A model generated the notes under the pieces. It was not told the origin of the DNA, did not search any database, and saw nothing but the letters and a program-made list of their open reading frames with translations. The position numbers and the translations under genes are program-made. 64,000 nt of DNA from Mesocentrotus franciscanus (lineage: Eukaryota; Echinodermata; Echinoidea; Camarodonta; Strongylocentrotidae): NCBI GenBank assembly GCA_037976565.1, contig CP137666.1:61688605-61752604 (forward strand), written 5' to 3'. Below are positions 60,941 through 64,000 of this stretch, one piece after another; position 1 is the first letter of the stretch, and every line of letters begins with the position of its first letter.

Positions 60941-61986
60941 ATGCCTCCGCCACCGAAGGTGGTGCCGGAGGCATCATGTTTTTGGGTTGTCCGTCCGTAC
61001 GTCCGTACGTCCGTACGTCCGTCCGTACGTCCGTCCCGTTTGACCGTTATCACAATATCTCAAGAACCATTTAAGATTTAAACTTAAGACTCGGGAATAG
61101 TATTTATCACCATAGGAAGACGATCTGATTAGATTTTGGAGTACGTAGGTCAAAGGTCACAGGTCACAGAGGTCAACTTATGAAATTCCTTGTATTGAGT
61201 TTGTTAGCGCGATATCTCAAGAACCATTTGAGATTTAAACTTCAAACTTAAGGATAGTATGTATCACCATAGGAAGACGATCTGATTAGATTTTGGAGCA
61301 CGTATGTCAAAGGTCAAGGGTCACAGAGGTCAACTTATGAAATTCCATACATTGAGATTGTTATCATGATATCTCAAGAACCACTGGAGATTTAAACTTC
61401 AAACTTAGTGATAGTGTGTATCACTATAGGAAAACAATCTGATTATATTTTGGAGCACGTAGGTCAAAGGTCAAGGGTCATAGAGGTCAACTTATGAAAT
61501 TCCATACATTGAGATTGTTATCATGATATCTCAAGAACCACTGGAGATGTAAAAACTTCAAACTTAAGGATAGTATGTATCACCATAGGAAGACGATCTG
61601 ATTAGATTTTGGAGCACGTAGGCCAAAGGTCAAGGGTCACAGAGGTCAACTTATGAAATTCCATACATTGAGATTGTTATCATAATATCTCAAGAACCAC
61701 TGGAGATTTAAACTTCAAACTTAATGATAGTGTGTATCACCATAGGAAGACAATCTGATTAGATTTTGGAGCACGTAGGTCAAAGGTCAAGGGTCACAGA
61801 GGTCAACTTATGAAATTCCATACATTGAGATCGTTATCGCGATATCTCAAGAACCACTGGAGAATTTTCACTTCAAACTTAATGATAGTATGTATCACCA
61901 TAGGAAGACGATCTGTTTAGATTTTGGAGCATGTAGGTCAAGGGTCACAGAGGTCAACTTGTGAAATTCCATGTCTTCAGCTCGTT
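60941..61986 (+). mobile_element. Helentron/HINE-like element family B variant, 3' end missing
   Basis: Starts with the hairpin atgcctccgccaccgaaggt/ggtgccggaggcat, then a (gtccgtac) microsatellite (about 60990-61036). About six tandem units of roughly 155 bp follow, with atctcaagaaccactggaga, caccataggaagacgatctg and aggtcaaaggtcaagggtca. The 3' palindrome seen in the other family B copies is not present. Confidence 0.6.
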
Positions 61987-62381
61987 TAATATGACTTTAC
62001 ATTTGATATTCGATATGATGTAATTTTAATGGAATTTCTGAAAGGATTATGCTTTTATTGCAAGACTTTTCGCCTGTAGAGTATGACGTCACTCGGTGTT
62101 GAGGCTGGTGTTGAGCTATCGATAACGCGATCGGTATCGTCCTTCTAAACTGACCGTCGGTGTTGGAGCTCGGTTTAGCAGCCTTTCCATGCTCTCAACA
62201 CCAACACCAACACCGAACACCGTACTTGAAATCACTCAATGTCTTATGGGTACACAGTTCATGAGAAAAAGCAAAAGGCACTGACAATTGAATTTCATAT
62301 GCAGCGCATGTCATTCTTTAAAAAAAAATCAAATGAAAACGAGCTTTAATTCTTTATAATGGCAATACATGGTTACTTTTT

Positions 62382-63189
62382 ATGCCTCCGCTACAAAGTA
62401 GCCGGAATTATGTTTTCTGGTTGTCAGTCCGTGCGTACATACGTGCGCACGTGCGTGCGTCTGTGCGTGCGTCCCGTTCTCGTGATCGCGTTATCTCAAG
62501 AACCAATTGATGGATTACCGCCAAACTCAGGTCATGTATGTATCTTGCAGAGCTAATGAACTGATTAGATTTTGGGGTCACGAGGTCAAAGGTCACAGGG
62601 TCCATTATGTATGCAAAAATAGCTCGTGATCGCGTTATCTCAACCGATTGATGGATTACCGCCAAACTTGGGTCCTGTATGTATCTTGCAGAGCTAATGA
62701 ACTGATTAGATTTTGGGGTCACAAGGTCAAAGGTCACAGGGCTCATTATGTATGCAAAAATAGCTTGTGATCGCGTTATCTCAAGAACCGATTGATGGAT
62801 TACCGCCAAACTTGGGTCATGTATGTATCTTGCAGAGCTAATGAACTGATTAGATTTTGGGGTCACGAGGTCAAAGGTCACAGGGCTCGTTATGTATGCA
62901 AAATAGCTTGTGATCACGTTATTTCAAGAATCGATTGATGGATTACCGCCAAACTTGGGTCATGTATGTATCTTGCAGAGTCAATGAACTGATTAGAATT
63001 GGGGTCACGAGGTCAAAGGTCACAGGGCTCATTATGTATCCTAAAATAGCTCGTGATCGTGTTATCATTAGAACCAACAGATGGATTACAATCAAACTTG
63101 AATTTTAAAAATTGCTTCCATTTTGGTTTGTAAAATTGCTCTATGGCGGAGGCATTTTTCGACTGCGCGCAGTTGAAGTTCCATCTAGT
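62382..63189 (+). mobile_element. Helentron/HINE-like element family B, copy 3 (808 bp, complete)
   Basis: 5' atgcctccgctacaaagtag hairpin, a (gtgcgtgc)-like microsatellite, and four units of about 140-150 bp with gaaccgattgatggattacc and acgaggtcaaaggtcacagg. Then subterminal cggaggcat (63147-63155), the inverse of the 5' end, the near-perfect palindrome ttcgactgcgcgcagttgaa (63158-63177), and the end atctagt followed by a T run. The minus-strand open frame here is a repeat product, not a gene. Confidence 0.65.
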
Positions 63190-63477
63190 TTTTCTTCTCC
63201 ATTTGTAATAAATTTCTTATGCATGTACAAGAAGTTGTTCAAAATAGATGAAATCTCCCCTGTTTGGTTTATTGGGAGGGAAGGTTTCTTAAAGATTAAG
63301 TGTTCCACGGTTGCCAGAGAACTACAAAGGCAGTGGGCCAGAAGCACAAAGGACATATTGAATTGATGCAAACAGTTCTTAAGCAGATAAAAGTCTTTTT
63401 AAAAGTCTATTGAATGGAAGGATATCTACTTAATAGTGGGAATTTGAATAAGGAAATGTGTAAAGATAATATTTGAT

Positions 63478-63822
63478 TGTAAAGCATGTTGACTGTTAGA
63501 GAGGAACAAGAATCTGTGTGTTAGTAAAAAGCTCTGTAAAGCATGTTGACTGTTAGAGAGGAACAAGAATCTGTGTGTTAGTAAAAAGCTCTGTAAAGCA
63601 TGTTGACTGTTAGAGAGGAACAAGAATCTGTGTGTTAGTAAAAAGCTCTGTAAAGCATGTTGACTGTTAGAGAGGAACAAGAATCTGTGTGTTAGTAAAA
63701 AGCTCTGTAAAGCATGTTGACTGTTAGAGAGGAACAAGAATATGTGTGTTAGTAAAAAGCTCTGTAAAGCATGTTGACTGTTAGAGAGGAACAAGAATCT
63801 GTGTGTTAGTAACAAGCTCATT
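63478..63822 (+). repeat. Tandem array, 57 bp x 6
   Basis: Units begin at about 63481, 63538 and 63595, then every 57 bp, with aaagcatgttgactgttaga and end in gtaaaaagctctgt. Only single substitutions are seen (aatatg for aatctg, taacaag for taaaaag). Since 57 is 19 codons, a minus-strand frame stays open through all copies; it encodes only the repeated 19-mer and is not supported as a protein. Confidence 0.9.
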
Positions 63823-64000
63823 TCATTGACATGTAGATTCTAACCGGATTCTAATCTAATTTACAGAAGTTTCAGGGGATAATTGTCTATTTGTTCATCT
63901 TACATGTACAGTATTGCCTGAAATAAAGTATGTACTCTCACACTGTCTCACGCGTGACTGCATGTATTATTCCATAGAATTTGATGTGACTTGGTGCATA

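Noticed and set aside
62408..62917. A 169-codon minus-strand frame with repeated VTFDLVTPKSNQFISSARYI
   Set aside because: It arises from the tandem units of the HINE-like element and is a repeat product.
63426..63821. A 131-codon minus-strand frame of repeated SLLLTHRFLFLSNSQHALQ-like units
   Set aside because: It is produced by the 57-bp minisatellite and has no flanking gene signals.

Overview
The window looks like nuclear DNA from a marine invertebrate, most likely an echinoderm and probably a sea urchin. Two genes are spliced with GT-AG introns in an AT-rich background. The interspersed repeats fit that group: a foldback element built like the sea urchin TU elements, tRNA-derived SINEs, relics of CR1/Jockey-type LINEs, and many elements carrying AGGTCA-rich tandem repeats. 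The species call is inference. No bacterial or organellar features are present. About 80% of the window is repeats or featureless intergenic and intronic sequence.

Layout. 1-1.8 kb: decayed LINE pieces. 3-11.9 kb: nested DNA elements, including a possible composite at 5352-10909 that contains a 2.3 kb TU-like foldback (8000-10320). 12.6 kb: an interstitial telomere-type repeat inside a hairpin. 13.8-14.4 kb: a Mutator-like foldback element with a perfect 9-bp target duplication; a second copy lies inverted at 51.5-52.1 kb. 15.1-16.6 kb: a 5'-truncated LINE. 21-26.4 kb: a TIR element, a Helentron/HINE-like element and a 185-bp tandem array. 29.0-42.2 kb: a progranulin gene. 44.3-46.8 kb: a long hairpin element. 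48.5-55.7 kb: more nested elements. 56.6 kb onward: the first three coding exons of a GULP1/CED-6-type adaptor, which continues past the window, followed by HINE-like elements and a 57-bp tandem array.

The main content is the progranulin gene. Six coding exons join in phase 0 to a predicted 2,287-residue secreted protein with a signal peptide and 29 granulin domains of 12 cysteines each. Twenty-seven of the domains lie in one uninterrupted 6.24 kb exon made of nearly identical 231-bp units. The last two domains keep the split two-exon structure seen in other granulin genes. The neighbouring adaptor gene belongs to the engulfment pathway. Progranulin acts in growth control, lysosomes and phagocytes, so the proximity is suggestive, but nothing in the sequence shows that the two genes work together.

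Splice sites, reading phase and protein families were read directly from sequence. Transposon superfamily names rest on terminal repeats and target duplications judged by eye, without a database search.
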